This document shows, piece after piece, positions 40,227 through 48,793 of a stretch of 61,711 nucleotides of DNA. The notes under the pieces are model-generated. The model searched no databases. It saw only the letters and a program-made list of their open reading frames with translations, and had not been told where the DNA came from. A program made the translations under genes and the position numbers. Each line of letters starts with the position of its first letter. Position 1 is the stretch's first letter. This stretch comes from an uncultured Eubacteriales bacterium (lineage in GTDB: Bacteria; Bacillota; Clostridia; Peptostreptococcales; Anaerovoracaceae), in contig OMXT01000085.1 in NCBI GenBank assembly GCA_900315125.1, forward strand, positions 1-61,711. The letters are read 5' to 3'.

Positions 40227-41207
40227 ATGGAAATACCTGTATATCTGTTTACGGGCTTCCTGGAATCGGGCAAGACTACGTTTATTCAGGAAGCACTGGA
40301 GGGACCGGACTTCAATATGGGTGAAAGGACCCTTTTCCTGCTGTGCGAGGAGGGAGAAGAAGAGTATCATCCGAGCCGGTTCTTCGGAACCAATGTGTTC
40401 TTTGAGACCATAGAAAATGAAGAGGATCTGACGACGGAACATCTGGAGGAGCTTCAGAAGAAGCATAAGATCGAGCGGGTCATCGTCGAATACAACGGTA
40501 TGTGGATGCTGGACACGCTGTATCAGAACATGCCGGAAGAATGGCTTTGTTATCAGGAAATGATGTTTGCTGATGCCCGCACGTTCCTGACATATAACGA
40601 CAACATGCGCCAGCTGGTCTATGACAAGCTAAAGAGCGCGGAACTCGTCGTTTTCAACCGCTGCACACGAGAGGCCCTGGCGCAGAAGGACGAAAAGGGC
40701 GTGGACGCCAAGCATCGGATGCACAGGATCTGCCATGCGGCGAACCGCAGAAGCCAGATACTCTACGAATACGGCAAGGATGATGTGGAGATGGACAACA
40801 TCCCGGATCCTCTTCCCTTCGATATCAATGCTCCAGTCATCACGGTAAAAGACGACGCATACGCGGAGTGGTACCGGGATATCAACGAAGGACAGGATAA
40901 ATACGAAGGAAAAGTCATCCATGTCCGCGGCCGCCTGGTGAACGGCGGAGAGATCCCGGAGGATAAGTTCGTTTTCGGCAGACATGTCATGACATGCTGC
41001 GTGCAGGATATCCAGTTCGCGGGATTGGTTGCCCGCTGGACGAAGGAAGTGGCATCCTATGAGAACGGCGACTGGGTAGAGATCACAGCCAAGGTCCATG
41101 TGGAGGATGATCCGGTGTATGCCGGCGAAGGTCCGGGACCAGTCCTGTACTGCACCAAGGTAAAGAAGTGCGAACCCTCAGTGCCGGAAGTAGCGACATT
41201 CTTCTGA
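40227..41207 (+). CDS. CobW-like GTPase domain fused to a YcgQ/DUF1980-like domain
   Basis: A 326-residue two-domain protein. Residues 1-~205 are a CobW/G3E-like P-loop domain with GFLESGKTT (10-18), but without the CxCC metal motif. Residues ~210-326 (AEWYRDINEGQDKYEGKVI, FVFGRHVMTCCVQDIQFAGL) resemble the C-terminal soluble domain of YcgQ (TIGR03943/DUF1980), which in Bacillus belongs to the zinc-starvation regulon along with the CobW protein YciC. The fusion and the coupling to a His-rich CobW gene suggest one zinc-handling unit. The SD ggagag precedes ATG 40227. Confidence 0.78.
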   Translation: MEIPVYLFTGFLESGKTTFIQEALEGPDFNMGERTLFLLCEEGEEEYHPSRFFGTNVFFETIENEEDLTTEHLEELQKKHKIERVIVEYNGMWMLDTLYQNMPEEWLCYQEMMFADARTFLTYNDNMRQLVYDKLKSAELVVFNRCTREALAQKDEKGVDAKHRMHRICHAANRRSQILYEYGKDDVEMDNIPDPLPFDINAPVITVKDDAYAEWYRDINEGQDKYEGKVIHVRGRLVNGGEIPEDKFVFGRHVMTCCVQDIQFAGLVARWTKEVASYENGDWVEITAKVHVEDDPVYAGEGPGPVLYCTKVKKCEPSVPEVATFF

Positions 41208-41220
41208 TGGAAGCAAGAAA

Positions 41221-41271
41221 AGGGGCGCTGCGGAAAGTCATCTCGACTTCCGCAGCGCCCCTCGTTATTTT
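41221..41271. terminator. Bidirectional terminator
   Basis: aggggcgctgcggaa (41221-41235) pairs with ttccgcagcgcccct (41248-41262), with an inner gtc/gac; a T-rich run follows on the plus strand. It separates the CobW operon from the convergent minus-strand gene. Confidence 0.85.
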
Positions 41272-41289
41272 AGCCGGCATACCGGCAGA

Positions 41290-41694
41290 TTAGTTGTTCT
41301 CTGCTGCTTCTTTTGCTGCCTTCTTCTTCGCAACCTGTTCCTGGATGTAGAACTCGATTCTCTTAGTGCGGATGGCAGCCTCCTGCTCCTCAAAGTAATT
41401 CTTCATCTGGAGTTCGATGCGCTCCTGTTCTTCCGCTGTCAGTTCCGGGTTTACGAAACTCTCCTTCTTCGAAGCGTCGTCATAGGCGTCCTCGAGCATC
41501 TTATTCTGGCTTGCCGTTGTTTCATCAAGGAACTCTTTGATATGGAGCATGACATCGGCATGGGCGTTGAGCAGATAGCGGCTCATCTCCTGAAAGATCT
41601 GGTAGTCCGCGTCGTCGCCTTCCACCTTCTTGACGGAATCCTGCTTCAGCGCATATTCATATGCATCCTGTAATAATAAATCTCTGTATTTCAT
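41290..41694 (-). CDS. Hypothetical helical protein
   Basis: A 134-residue protein of unknown function, almost entirely helical and highly charged, ending in a KKKAAKEAAENN tail. No membrane segment or known domain. Start 41694 is chosen for its strong SD (ggggagg, 8 nt upstream); an in-frame ATG at 41751 lacks one. It faces the CobW operon and diverges from the CarD-like gene. Confidence 0.65.
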   Translation of the reverse strand: MKYRDLLLQDAYEYALKQDSVKKVEGDDADYQIFQEMSRYLLNAHADVMLHIKEFLDETTASQNKMLEDAYDDASKKESFVNPELTAEEQERIELQMKNYFEEQEAAIRTKRIEFYIQEQVAKKKAAKEAAENN

Positions 41695-41853
41695 TGGAAT
41701 TCCTCCCCAATTATTAGGTAACAGTTGATAACTATATCTTATATGTATCATTGTACCACATAATTCAAAATATTAACATTGCTAAGTGCATGCCCGTTTT
41801 TTGACAATACAGACAATTTACTTTTACCTCTTACGTTTTTTGATAAAAGGGTG

Positions 41854-41859
41854 TATAAT
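41854..41859 (+). promoter_or_regulatory. -10 box of the CarD-like gene
   Basis: A perfect TATAAT, with only a poor -35 match (TTACGT) 17-18 bp upstream. Promoters activated by CarD-family factors are often weak at -35, so autoregulation is conceivable. Confidence 0.4.
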
Positions 41860-41902
41860 ATAGTCAGATTATTGTGTCCGAATATAGAGAGAAGGTGACT
41901 TG

Positions 41903-42415
41903 ATGTTCAAAGTAGACGACCTGATCATGTATGGGGGAACAGGAGTCTGCAAGGTTGAGGCTATATCGAGTATGGATTTCGGCCCCAAGGACAAGCTTTA
42001 CTATGTTCTGCAGCCGCTATATCAGTCCGGGACAATTTATGCTCCGACGGATAATGACAAGGTATATATGAGGCCGGTGATTTCACCGGAGGAGGCGAAT
42101 GAACTGATCGACCAGATGCCCTATGTCCATTCGGAAATTTATAAGAGCAGCAGTATTCAGCAGCTGTCTAAACACTACCAGTCGGTGATCGACAGCCATG
42201 ATAATGTGGAACTGATCCGTCTGACCAAGTCGATTCATAAAAAGAAGGAAGATGCTCAGAAACAGAACCGGCATCTTGGTCAGATCGACAAGAAATTCAT
42301 GAAGCGGGCGGAGAATCTTCTGTTTGGAGAGATCGCGGCAGCCCTTCAGATCCCGATAGAGCAGGTGGCTGGTTACATAGCGGATCGCATTGATAATTTC
42401 TACAGGGAAGATTAG
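41903..42415 (+). CDS. CarD-like transcription factor
   Basis: A 170-residue CarD/CdnL-family protein that binds the RNA polymerase beta subunit. The N-terminal Tudor-like domain (~1-60: DDLIMYGGTGVCKVEAISS) and helical C-terminal domain (~70-165: KKKEDAQKQNRHLGQIDKKF, MKRAENLLFGEIAAAL) are clear. It usually stabilises open complexes at rRNA and stress promoters. The SD gaaggtg places ATG 41903. Confidence 0.92.
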   Translation: MFKVDDLIMYGGTGVCKVEAISSMDFGPKDKLYYVLQPLYQSGTIYAPTDNDKVYMRPVISPEEANELIDQMPYVHSEIYKSSSIQQLSKHYQSVIDSHDNVELIRLTKSIHKKKEDAQKQNRHLGQIDKKFMKRAENLLFGEIAAALQIPIEQVAGYIADRIDNFYRED

Positions 42416-42442
42416 CATGACCCTTTGACGGATAAGCGGGTG

Positions 42443-42472
42443 ACCTTCCAGCTTCTGGCCGGGAGGTTTTTT
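42443..42472 (+). terminator. Terminator after the CarD-like gene
   Basis: accttcc (42443-42449) pairs with gggaggt (42461-42467), one wobble, then six T. Confidence 0.75.
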
Positions 42473-42473
42473 G

Positions 42474-42502
42474 TTGCGGAGAAGAGTACTTTATTTTATA
42501 CT
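42474..42502 (+). promoter_or_regulatory. Promoter of the lipoprotein gene
   Basis: TTGCGG (42474-42479), 17-bp spacer, TATACT (42497-42502), directly after the preceding terminator. Confidence 0.6.
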
Positions 42503-42539
42503 GTTTTATATAAAACGAAGGGATAAGGGGGGGATAACA

Positions 42540-43220
42540 ATGAGAAGAAAACTGTTGGTCATCGGGCTGATCCTGTGTCTCAGTGTGATAATGACTGCCT
42601 GCGGAAAGAACAGCGGTCAGGAGAGCACCAATGCTTCCGCGTCTTCGGGAACGGCATCGTCAGAGCTGGCATCGCCCTCTGACGCAGCGGATCAGTTCAT
42701 GAAGGCAGTAAAACAGAAGGATGAGAAGACGCTGGATCAGATCTACCTGGGAGATACGGAGAAGGTTTTCGGCGCCCTGGAATCGGAAGATATAGAGGAT
42801 GCCGTGGGTGAGAAGACCATGGAGCAGGTGGAAGACAAACTATTCGGCTTCAAGTATGAGCTGGGAGAAGAAAAGATCGACGGTGACAAGGCGTCGGTGG
42901 ATGTAAATATCAGGACATATGACTTTGGCGGGCTGATCGGCGACTTCATGCAGGATTATTTTGCGAATGCAATTTCCGCAGCGCTGAAGGGTAAGGACGA
43001 CAGCAGGATCCAGGAGGATGCGCTGAAGACATTCCGCAGCAGTATGAAGGATCTGGAATTTTCCAGTGACCGGGATGCGACGATCTGGCTTACGAAAAAA
43101 GACGGGGAATGGGTCGTAAAAGACCTTTCGTCCAATACCACATTCCTCGACGCCCTCACAGGAGGCGCGTACAGCCGGATGATAAAAATATCCAAACAGG
43201 TCGAGAAACTGACATCTTAA
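42540..43220 (+). CDS. Predicted lipoprotein
   Basis: A 226-residue exported lipoprotein: basic start and hydrophobic core (MRRKLLVIGLILCLSVIMTA) with a lipobox ending at C21, then a Ser/Ala-rich linker (~25-48) and a globular domain of NTF2-like character (DAADQFMKAVKQKDEKTLDQ). Function unknown; many Firmicutes carry similar DUF4878/DUF5105-type lipoproteins. The SD aagggggg precedes ATG 42540. Confidence 0.8.
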   Translation: MRRKLLVIGLILCLSVIMTACGKNSGQESTNASASSGTASSELASPSDAADQFMKAVKQKDEKTLDQIYLGDTEKVFGALESEDIEDAVGEKTMEQVEDKLFGFKYELGEEKIDGDKASVDVNIRTYDFGGLIGDFMQDYFANAISAALKGKDDSRIQEDALKTFRSSMKDLEFSSDRDATIWLTKKDGEWVVKDLSSNTTFLDALTGGAYSRMIKISKQVEKLTS

Positions 43221-43237
43221 GGAGAACGAAAAGAGGA

Positions 43238-44206
43238 ATGAAGTATTCGGAAATAAGAATAAAAACAAATGAACCCGGGATAGAGGCGCTCTGCGCCAAG
43301 CTGCTCTCTGTGGGAATAGAAAATACCGCAGTGACGGATCCCCAGGATATCGAAGAAATCATGGAACATAAGCAGTCCTATAAGTGGGATTATATTGAGG
43401 ACGAAGTAGCGCAGCGGATGAAGCTTCCTCCGGAGGTCACAGTATATACTGAGGATGATGAGGAAACGGAGCGGGTCCTCAGGGCAGTGGAGGAGCTTAA
43501 GGCGGATGCTGACTCGGGCGTGTTCGGCCCGGGAGCAGATTTCGGTACGCTGGAAGTCACTGTCAGCCAGCATGATGACTCAGAATGGAAGGATAAATGG
43601 AAAGAGTACTTTAAGCCCTTCCGTGTATCAGAGCATATCCTGATCAAGCCGACCTGGGAGCAGCTGACGGACGCAGGTTCGCAGGACATCGTCATAGAGA
43701 TCGATCCGGGCATGGCTTTCGGCACAGGCACCCATGAGACCACATCCATGTGCATAGAGATGCTGGATGCATGGATCAGACCGGGGATGCGTGTGCTGGA
43801 TGCGGGATGCGGATCAGGGATCCTGTCCATAGCAGCGGCTAAGCTGGGCGCGGCGGATGTTCTGGGCGTCGATATCGATGAGACTGCTGTGGAAGTTGCG
43901 AAAGAGAATATCGCGCTGAATCATATGGAACAGGCGGCGCGGGCAGAATACGGCGATGTGACGGAAGGCGTCGATTATAAGGCGGATCTCTGCGTTGCCA
44001 ACCTGATGGCAGAATTGCTGTGCATGATCACACCGGACGTCCCCGCACATCTGACGCCTGGCGGTCTCTATATTTCATCGGGAATCCTGGTGGAGAAAGA
44101 GCAGCTGGTCCTGGACGCGCTGAAGTCCTCCGGCTTCCGGATACAGGAGGTTCGGGAAAAGGGCGAATGGTGCTGCATTGCTGCCTCCCTTGGAGAACCG
44201 CGATGA
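43238..44206 (+). CDS. prmA: Ribosomal protein L11 methyltransferase
   Basis: It trimethylates ribosomal protein L11 using SAM. A 322-residue protein with an N-terminal substrate-recognition domain (~1-90), then the methyltransferase core with GTGTHETT and the SAM loop VLDAGCGSGILSIAAAKLGA, and NLMAELL. It overlaps mtaB (ATGA). An upstream in-frame ATG at 43109 lies within the lipoprotein gene and is rejected. Confidence 0.93.
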   Translation: MKYSEIRIKTNEPGIEALCAKLLSVGIENTAVTDPQDIEEIMEHKQSYKWDYIEDEVAQRMKLPPEVTVYTEDDEETERVLRAVEELKADADSGVFGPGADFGTLEVTVSQHDDSEWKDKWKEYFKPFRVSEHILIKPTWEQLTDAGSQDIVIEIDPGMAFGTGTHETTSMCIEMLDAWIRPGMRVLDAGCGSGILSIAAAKLGAADVLGVDIDETAVEVAKENIALNHMEQAARAEYGDVTEGVDYKADLCVANLMAELLCMITPDVPAHLTPGGLYISSGILVEKEQLVLDALKSSGFRIQEVREKGEWCCIAASLGEPR

Positions 44207-45504
44207 AGGCGGCGTTCCATACTCTCGGATGCAAGGTAAACCAGTATGAAACTGAGAGCCTGAGGGAACAATTCCGAAGAGGCGGATACCAGATCGTCGA
44301 TGAGAATGATTTTGCCGATGTATATGTGATCAACACCTGTACGGTCACAAATCTGGCGGACCGTAAATCCCGGCAGTTCATCCGCAGGGCACGGAAGATC
44401 AATCCGGAGGCTGTCGTCGCGGTGACCGGATGCTATGCCCAGATGAATCCGGAGGAAGCCGCATCCATCGAGGGCGTTCAGATCGTTACAGGCACAGATG
44501 AAAAACATATTCTTTTCGAGCGGGTGCAGGAATATCTCAAGGTCCGGAAGCCTTCGGTCACGATAAAGAACTATGACGAGCTGACCCAGTATGAGGATCT
44601 TGGCATCATCGAGGCGATGGATTCGCGGAGCCGGGCCTTTGTTAAGATACAGGAAGGATGCAATCGCTTCTGCTCATACTGCGTCATTCCCTATGCCCGG
44701 GGCAGCGTGCGCAGCCGGCGGGCAGAAGAGATCCTGGATGAAGCCGAAGGACTGATCAGCAGCGGTTATCGTGAAATCGTGCTGACAGGGATCAATACGG
44801 CCCTCTACGGTGCGGAAACAGGGACACTCGGTATTGCGGACCTGATCGGGCAGCTGTCGGAGCTGCCGGGTGATTTTCGCATCCGTCTCAGTTCCCTGGA
44901 GCCGACGGTGATCGACGCGGATTATGTTCGAAAGCTTCTGCCATATGACAGACTGTGTCATCATCTTCACCTTTCTATCCAGAGCGGATCGGACCGGATC
45001 CTGAAGTCCATGGACCGGGGATACGGCAGGGAGAAATATCTGGATATCGTCCGAACACTGAGAGAATTCGATCCCTGCTATGGGATAACCACAGATATCA
45101 TTGTAGGATTTCCCGGGGAAACGGAAGAGGATTTCCGTGACTCCCTGAGGATCGTTGAACAGGCGGGATTCCTGCGCGTACACGCTTTTAAATATTCTCC
45201 CAGAGAAGGGACGCCTGCGGCGAAGATGAACGGGCAGATCCCGGGCACCGTCAAACAGGAGCGGGTGCGGGCGCTGATCGAGGCAGCCGGCAGGCAGGAG
45301 GAACAGTTCCTGCAGACTTGCAGAGGTCAGGTAAGGAAGGCTTTGTTCGAAAAAACAGAGCCAGAGACGCAAATGGCCTGCGGGTACACCGATAACTATA
45401 TTCCGGTGTATGTCCCGGGCGGCGATAATCTGTTTAATCAGTTTTACGATGTAAAACTATTAAAAATATACCGTGACGGTATGCTCGGTGAAATCGTAAG
45501 ATAA
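44203..45504 (+). CDS. mtaB: tRNA t6A37 methylthiotransferase MtaB
   Basis: A 433-residue radical-SAM enzyme that adds a methylthio group to t6A37 of ANN-decoding tRNAs. The UPF0004 domain (~1-110) has three cluster Cys (TLGCKVNQYE, INTCTVTN, GCYAQ). The radical-SAM CxxxCxxC is at CNRFCSYC, and a TRAM domain lies at the C-terminus. The LGCKVNQYE opening separates MtaB from MiaB. Co-occurrence with prmA is common in Firmicutes. Confidence 0.93.
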   Translation: MKAAFHTLGCKVNQYETESLREQFRRGGYQIVDENDFADVYVINTCTVTNLADRKSRQFIRRARKINPEAVVAVTGCYAQMNPEEAASIEGVQIVTGTDEKHILFERVQEYLKVRKPSVTIKNYDELTQYEDLGIIEAMDSRSRAFVKIQEGCNRFCSYCVIPYARGSVRSRRAEEILDEAEGLISSGYREIVLTGINTALYGAETGTLGIADLIGQLSELPGDFRIRLSSLEPTVIDADYVRKLLPYDRLCHHLHLSIQSGSDRILKSMDRGYGREKYLDIVRTLREFDPCYGITTDIIVGFPGETEEDFRDSLRIVEQAGFLRVHAFKYSPREGTPAAKMNGQIPGTVKQERVRALIEAAGRQEEQFLQTCRGQVRKALFEKTEPETQMACGYTDNYIPVYVPGGDNLFNQFYDVKLLKIYRDGMLGEIVR

Positions 45505-45529
45505 CGCCGGGCTGGAAAGGAGAACCAAC

Positions 45530-45871
45530 ATGGCAGACTGCATTTTTTGCGCGATCGCGAACCACGAGATCCCAACAGATGTCGTCTATGAAGACGATAA
45601 GATCATGTGCTTCCGCGATGCAGAGCCTCAGGCTCCGGTCCACGTGCTGATCGTACCGAAGAAGCATATCGCTTCACTGGATGACACAGACGCGTCGGAT
45701 CAGGAACTGCTGGGTTACATCCTGCTGAAAGTCAAGGAAATCGCGTCGGATCTCGGACTGGAAAATGGCTACAGGGTCGTGGTCAATAACGGGGAAGACG
45801 CATTCCAGACTGTAAAGCATCTGCATTTCCACATTCTCGGGAAACGCAAGCTGACCTGGCCGCCGGGCTGA
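45530..45871 (+). CDS. HIT-family (HINT-like) hydrolase
   Basis: A 113-residue histidine-triad protein, with CIFCAI near the N-terminus and the catalytic HLHFHIL triad. HINT-branch proteins hydrolyse AMP-lysine or adenosine phosphoramidates. The SD gaaaggaga precedes the ATG. Confidence 0.93.
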   Translation: MADCIFCAIANHEIPTDVVYEDDKIMCFRDAEPQAPVHVLIVPKKHIASLDDTDASDQELLGYILLKVKEIASDLGLENGYRVVVNNGEDAFQTVKHLHFHILGKRKLTWPPG

Positions 45872-45886
45872 TGAAGGAGAAGCAGG

Positions 45887-45928
45887 CATCTCTCTGATGG
45901 AATCATCAGGCAGGAGATGCTTGTTTTT
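45887..45928 (+). terminator. Terminator after the HIT gene
   Basis: catctc (45887-45892) pairs with gagatg (45914-45919), with an inner ctgatg/catcag stem and TTGTTTTTT after. The T-run is reused as the next -35 box. Confidence 0.8.
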
Positions 45929-45949
45929 TGTGTGCCCTTCAAGTATAAT
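45921..45949 (+). promoter_or_regulatory. Promoter of the deacetylase operon
   Basis: TTGTTT (45921-45926), 17-bp spacer, perfect TATAAT (45944-45949). Confidence 0.65.
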
Positions 45950-46031
45950 CTACCCTTGGAAAAGAAATCCAGTTATATATTTTCGCGGTTATCGCACACA
46001 GCGAACAGGCGAACAGAGGAAGGCGGAATCT

Positions 46032-46325
46032 ATGGCACGGAAAAAAGTAAAGCTCACGGTCGTGGACAGAAAAGGACCGGTGGGCTGCCATCATGGACAT
46101 AAACCAGGAGATACCTTTGATTTTGATACGGACCGGGGCACACTGTGTCCCATGGCGATGCATGTGGCGTTTCCATATATCGACATACTTCGCTACGGCG
46201 GGGATCTGCCTCTGAGCAGGGAAGGGGATCTGCGGTTCTGCTGCCCCGATGCGGATGTAATGAATATATTCCGTATCGATTTGGAGGATGCTGAAGAGAA
46301 GGCTGGCCCGGAGGACGTCGAATGA
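46032..46325 (+). CDS. TIGR04076-family small protein
   Basis: A 97-residue protein with the TIGR04076 pattern: GPVGCHHGHKPGDTFDF, then a conserved Cys in LCPMAMH, and RFCCPDADV. Several Cys and His residues suggest metal or cluster binding, but the function is unknown. It overlaps the deacetylase gene by 4 nt. Upstream in-frame starts lack a good SD; gaggaagg serves ATG 46032. Confidence 0.75.
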   Translation: MARKKVKLTVVDRKGPVGCHHGHKPGDTFDFDTDRGTLCPMAMHVAFPYIDILRYGGDLPLSREGDLRFCCPDADVMNIFRIDLEDAEEKAGPEDVE

Positions 46326-47404
46326 AGAAACGGAAAAGAGATCCGGGCCGGCTGCATCTTAATGATCCGGAGAAGTTTACAAGTGTATATATCACGGAGC
46401 ACAGGAACCGAAAGCGCATGACTCATCGGCAGAAACAGCTGATCGTCATAGGGATCATTGTGCTGCTCGTTATTATTGCCGGTATCGTCATGCTCCGCGC
46501 GTTTACACAGGAGCCGGTGATCGCATTTAAGCAGAGCAAATATACTATGAATATCGGTGACAGTCAGAAGCTCTCGGTAAAACTTGATCCCGCGAACGGA
46601 AAGGCGCCTAAGCTCAGTTTTACATCGGACCATCCGGCGGTCGTCTCCGTAAACAGTGACGGCAGGGCGAAGGCGAAGAGAGGAGGCACAGCAGTGATCA
46701 CCTGCACGTCCAGAGACGGGCAGAAGATCAAGGTGAAGATCACGGTGAAATCTCCTAAGCAGGAAAAAGTGATCTACATCACCTACGATGACGGACCCAG
46801 CGCTGAGGTAACGCCGGATGTGCTCAGGGTTCTGAAAAAATATCATGCGACAGCCACGTTCTTTGTCGTGGGACAGCAGGTAAAAGAATATCCGGAGCTG
46901 CTGGAGGCGGAAGCGGCGGAGGGCCATACGATCGCCGTCCATACTTATACTCATGATTATAATAAAATCTACCGCAGCAGCGATGCATACATAAAGGATT
47001 TTACCAGAACAGCGAAGCTCATAAAGAAACTGACGGGAAAGACGCCGCTGTACTGGCGTTTCCCGGGCGGCGGAAATAATGACTTTATGTCTTCGGAAAC
47101 CCGGAGCGCCATATTGAAGGAGCTCCATAAGCAGGGCTACATGGAGATGGACTGGGATGCTTATACAGAAGATGCTGTCGGCGTCGATTATTCTGTGAAA
47201 AGCATGAGCGACAACGGAATCCGGTCCCTGAAAAATTCCAGGGTTCCTGTCATACTGATCCACGATCTGAGTGAGAAATCCCATGCTGCCGAGGTGACGG
47301 AAAATATCCTGAAATATTTCAGCAAGAGGGGATATTCCTTTGAAGGCCTGGACGATTACTACGGCGCTGAGATCACATTTGGAAGCGGCGAAAGCGGGAA
47401 ATGA
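46322..47404 (+). CDS. Membrane-anchored polysaccharide deacetylase with Ig-like (BIG2) domain
   Basis: A 360-residue surface enzyme: cytoplasmic start, one membrane helix (~37-60), an Ig-like/BIG2-type domain (~63-145, with PKLSFTSDHPAVVSVNSDGR), then a NodB deacetylase domain (~150-350). The zinc and catalytic motifs are present: TYDDGPS and HTYTHDY, with the arginine motif YWRFPGG. It probably de-N-acetylates peptidoglycan or another wall glycan, which can confer lysozyme resistance (family knowledge). Confidence 0.9.
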   Translation: MKKRKRDPGRLHLNDPEKFTSVYITEHRNRKRMTHRQKQLIVIGIIVLLVIIAGIVMLRAFTQEPVIAFKQSKYTMNIGDSQKLSVKLDPANGKAPKLSFTSDHPAVVSVNSDGRAKAKRGGTAVITCTSRDGQKIKVKITVKSPKQEKVIYITYDDGPSAEVTPDVLRVLKKYHATATFFVVGQQVKEYPELLEAEAAEGHTIAVHTYTHDYNKIYRSSDAYIKDFTRTAKLIKKLTGKTPLYWRFPGGGNNDFMSSETRSAILKELHKQGYMEMDWDAYTEDAVGVDYSVKSMSDNGIRSLKNSRVPVILIHDLSEKSHAAEVTENILKYFSKRGYSFEGLDDYYGAEITFGSGESGK

Positions 47405-47465
47405 TCCGGTTTTCTGCGGTTACAGCGGCAGGCCGGACTGCCTTTCTCCGGACATTAAAAAACAC

Positions 47466-47494
47466 TTGCCTGATGGAATCAAAAATAGTATAAT
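47466..47494 (+). promoter_or_regulatory. Promoter of rpsU
   Basis: TTGCCT (47466-47471), 17-bp spacer, perfect TATAAT (47489-47494). Confidence 0.7.
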
Positions 47495-47563
47495 AACTTT
47501 CGTTGTAGCACAGAGTTCATTTTGTGAAGCTTAATCTATATTAAGTCAGGAGGTGAAACGGGA

Positions 47564-47743
47564 ATGGCACAGGTAATCGTAAGAGAAAATGAAAGCTTGG
47601 AGAGCGCTCTGAAGAGATTCAAGAGATCATGCGCTAGAGACGGCGTCATGGCTGAGGTCAGAAAGAGAGAGCATTATGAGAAGCCGAGCGTAAAGAGAAA
47701 GAAAAAGTCAGAAGCGGCCAGAAAGAAAGCTAAGAAGTATTAA
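47564..47743 (+). CDS. rpsU: 30S ribosomal protein S21
   Basis: A 59-codon gene encoding a small, very basic protein with the S21 pattern: [20 protein letters not shown], then [14 protein letters not shown] and a Lys/Ala-rich end. S21 sits near the anti-SD region of the small subunit. It has the strong SD aggaggtg (47549-47556) and its own promoter. gatB/yqeY, dnaG and rpoD, frequent neighbours elsewhere, are not adjacent here. Confidence 0.95.
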   Translation: MAQVIVRENESLESALKRFKRSCARDGVMAEVRKREHYEKPSVKRKKKSEAARKKAKKY

Positions 47744-47995
47744 TAGAGCATCGTTTCAGCGACGGTACTCAGGTGTCTTCGGACTCCGCGTTATTTATAA
47801 ACATTTCAGAAAGAATCGGGAATGTCAGTAACCACTGGTTAAACCTTACTGATGAAAAAGCTTACAGAACGAACTGCTTACAATAAGATGAACATGATTC
47901 TGAATTTCAGGGGAAACGCAGCAGTTTCCCCTTCAGAGAATAAGAAAGGGCTGTTGCTGCGGTGACCGCCCTTTTTGAAATTGGAGAATAATTGC
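47744..47995 (+). terminator. rpsU 3' region with two terminator-like hairpins
   Basis: Two hairpins lie here: aggggaaac/gtttcccct (47910-47933), followed by tcag rather than T; and aaagggc/gccc (47945-47971), followed by TTTTT, the likely real terminator. Upstream, gtcagtaa with ttactgat (about 47824-47853) is a third inverted repeat. No gene was seen in the ~165 nt before the first hairpin, so a long 3' UTR or small RNA is possible. Confidence 0.55.
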
Positions 47996-48793
47996 TTGAG
48001 TAACAGGAATCGACAAGTCAGACTCAGCACAGAGATGCTCTTCGCGGTGCTGGTATCCGCAGCGGTGGTCTATCTCGCCTCCCAGAGGATCGGACAGCAG
48101 ATCGCGCCGGGAACGGTCGGGCGTTTCCTTGCCGCGCTCATGATGATCCTGCTCATGGGATGCGTGCTGAAGTGGACCGGGCTGCTTCGGTTTACCGGGA
48201 GAAAAGCGGCACTTCAGTCCGTGACTGTTCTAGTCACCGCAGTATCTGTGATCAGCGGAGGGCTTGCCGTATCGGCCTTTGCCGTGCAGACGGGACTGCC
48301 CCTTACTGCAGAAGACGTGAGCCGGGCAGTATCGGGCGCAGCGTCCGGCGCGGCATCCGGAAGCAGTGCATTTTTTACGATACTGACATTTGTGATCGCA
48401 GTGCCGATATCAGAAGAAATTATATTTCGCGGCGCGGCTTACGGCGCTCTTCGCTGCCGGATGTCCATGATACCGGCGGGAGTCACAGCCGGAGCTTTGT
48501 TCGCGCTGGTCCATGGTCCCTGCGCCGGCGCCGCCGCGGCGTTCATCAGCGGGTTTCTGCTGTGCATTCTCTATGAGATCACGGAGAACCTCGCGGCGCC
48601 CATGATCGTCCACGGGGTGAACAACTGCATGAGCCTGACGGGAGGCATCAGTGTTACGGGCGTGACCATATGGATCGTTATTATTGTCGGGCTGGTGGTC
48701 TGCGCCGCAGGATGCAGAGGGATGATAAAGATCGCGGCGCTGACTGACAGGGAAAGAAGAAAGGAAACAGAACCTATTGACCGTACAAAATGA
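47996..48793 (+). CDS. CPBP-family intramembrane metalloprotease
   Basis: A 265-residue membrane protein of the CPBP/Abi family with about seven helices. The glutamate motif EEIIFRG and the following LVHGP and HGVNN histidines form the expected zinc-type active site. Members range from prenyl-endopeptidase relatives to bacteriocin-immunity proteins; the substrate is unknown. TTG 47996 is chosen as start because ggag (47983-47986) lies 9 nt upstream; TTG 47975 falls inside the terminator. Confidence 0.8.
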   Translation: MSNRNRQVRLSTEMLFAVLVSAAVVYLASQRIGQQIAPGTVGRFLAALMMILLMGCVLKWTGLLRFTGRKAALQSVTVLVTAVSVISGGLAVSAFAVQTGLPLTAEDVSRAVSGAASGAASGSSAFFTILTFVIAVPISEEIIFRGAAYGALRCRMSMIPAGVTAGALFALVHGPCAGAAAAFISGFLLCILYEITENLAAPMIVHGVNNCMSLTGGISVTGVTIWIVIIVGLVVCAAGCRGMIKIAALTDRERRKETEPIDRTK

